A stretch of DNA of 6,632 nt from Eubacteriales bacterium (GTDB taxonomy: Bacteria; Bacillota; Clostridia; Christensenellales; CAG-138), in the NCBI GenBank assembly GCA_030695285.1, contig JAUYTF010000487.1, forward strand, positions 1 through 6,632. Direction: 5' to 3'. The position numbers and the translations under genes were made by a program. A model generated the notes under the pieces. The model saw only the letters and a program-made list of their open reading frames with translations. It made no database searches and had not been told where the DNA came from. The number at the start of each line of letters is the position of its first letter. Within the stretch, counting starts at the first letter, position 1. This document shows positions 6,134 through 6,632 of this stretch, piece by piece.

Positions 6134-6632
6134 TTAACCCGCTGTGACGGCAGAGTATGCTTCCAGCGATTGGCCCAGTCGTGCGATCTGCGCGCCTCCG
6201 TCCGTCCTGTCGGTGATAGCAGCAATCAGTGCGTCGCTTTCCTCCGCTGGCAACAGCAGCGAAAGCGTGACCTTTTCCGCAAACGCTGCCTCGCAGGGAT
6301 AACCCCTATGACGGATCATCGGTTCTAGCAAATTGTAGGAAGAATACGACATCGTGACTGAGATACGGTCGCAGTCGCGCATCTGCACGATCCCGGCCCG
6401 CGCAAGCGCTTCGCTCGCCGCTCTGCCGTAGGCGCGGACGAGTCCGCCCGTGCCGAGCAGCACGCCGCCAAAGAAGCGAACCACTGCGCAGAGCACGTTT
6501 TCCACCCCTGCGCCTGTGAGCACTCCCAGGATTGGCGCGCCCGCTGTGCCGGAGGGTTCCCCGTCATCCGACGAGCGTGCGATGCCACCTTCGTTGAGTC
6601 GAAAGGCATAGCAGCAGTGCCGCGCGTCATAG
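6134..6632 (-). CDS. yigZ: YigZ/IMPACT family protein (N-terminus outside the window)
   Basis: The gene runs off the right edge; 165 C-terminal residues plus a TAA are present, so roughly 40-50 N-terminal residues are missing given the usual size of about 200-215. The first visible residues, YDARHCCYAF, and the family signature DDGEPSGTAG (residues 22-31 of the visible part) mark the IMPACT N-terminal domain (UPF0029). The rest, from about residue 90, matches the DUF1949 C-terminal domain. YigZ proteins are small and cytoplasmic with a poorly defined role; eukaryotic IMPACT modulates the Gcn2 pathway, but that does not transfer to bacteria. An internal GTG at 6523 is not the start, because conserved sequence continues upstream of it. 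It is the first visible gene of the minus-strand cluster and ends 69 bases before the surface-protein start. Confidence 0.93.
   Translation of the reverse strand, partial: YDARHCCYAFRLNEGGIARSSDDGEPSGTAGAPILGVLTGAGVENVLCAVVRFFGGVLLGTGGLVRAYGRAASEALARAGIVQMRDCDRISVTMSYSSYNLLEPMIRHRGYPCEAAFAEKVTLSLLLPAEESDALIAAITDRTDGGAQIARLGQSLEAYSAVTAG

Noticed and set aside
6325..6630. A 101-codon minus-strand frame at the right edge
   Set aside because: The overlapping frame reading from 6631 contains the conserved YigZ signature DDGEPSGTAG, so this one is its shadow.

Overview
The window is moderately GC-rich, with densely packed genes, strong AGGAG-type ribosome binding sites, TATAAT-like promoter boxes and intrinsic terminators. 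Together with the protein families present, and a Sec-exported surface protein anchored by a single membrane span, this suggests a Gram-positive bacterium of the Firmicutes/Clostridia type, possibly an uncultured gut or anaerobic lineage. That assignment is an inference; no rRNA or other marker gene is present.

Layout. (1) Positions 78-569, minus strand: an O6-alkylguanine-DNA alkyltransferase (Ogt type) with every catalytic residue I can place. (2) Positions 608-637: back-to-back overlapping promoters driving ogt leftwards and a small membrane-protein gene rightwards. (3) Positions 735-1262, plus strand: a 175-residue single-span membrane protein whose external half is built of 11/22-residue amphipathic repeats, followed by an intrinsic terminator. 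(4) Positions 1357-3246, plus strand: a 629-residue polytopic membrane protein that looks like a GT-C-fold glycosyltransferase, followed by a strong terminator that also lies downstream of the convergent minus-strand genes. (5) Positions 6632 down to 3379, minus strand: a likely co-oriented cluster of yigZ (IMPACT family, cut by the window edge), a 671-residue Ig-repeat surface protein and a DUF2461 protein.

The genes do not form one recognisable pathway. Three encode envelope proteins (the coiled, GT-C-like and Ig-repeat proteins) and three encode cytoplasmic proteins (Ogt, YigZ, DUF2461). The most economical reading is an ordinary chromosomal housekeeping neighbourhood with three lineage-specific envelope genes inserted among conserved ones. 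I see no transposase, integrase, CRISPR array, phage gene, tRNA or rRNA. No intergenic stretch exceeds 300 bases; the longest is 570-734, which holds the divergent promoters and a leader hairpin. Positions 1-77, downstream of ogt, contain nothing I can support.

The least described objects are the Ig-repeat protein with its long proline/glutamine-rich cytoplasmic tail, the hendecad-repeat membrane protein and the orphan GT-C-like protein. I found no convincing evidence of a wholly new multi-gene system.
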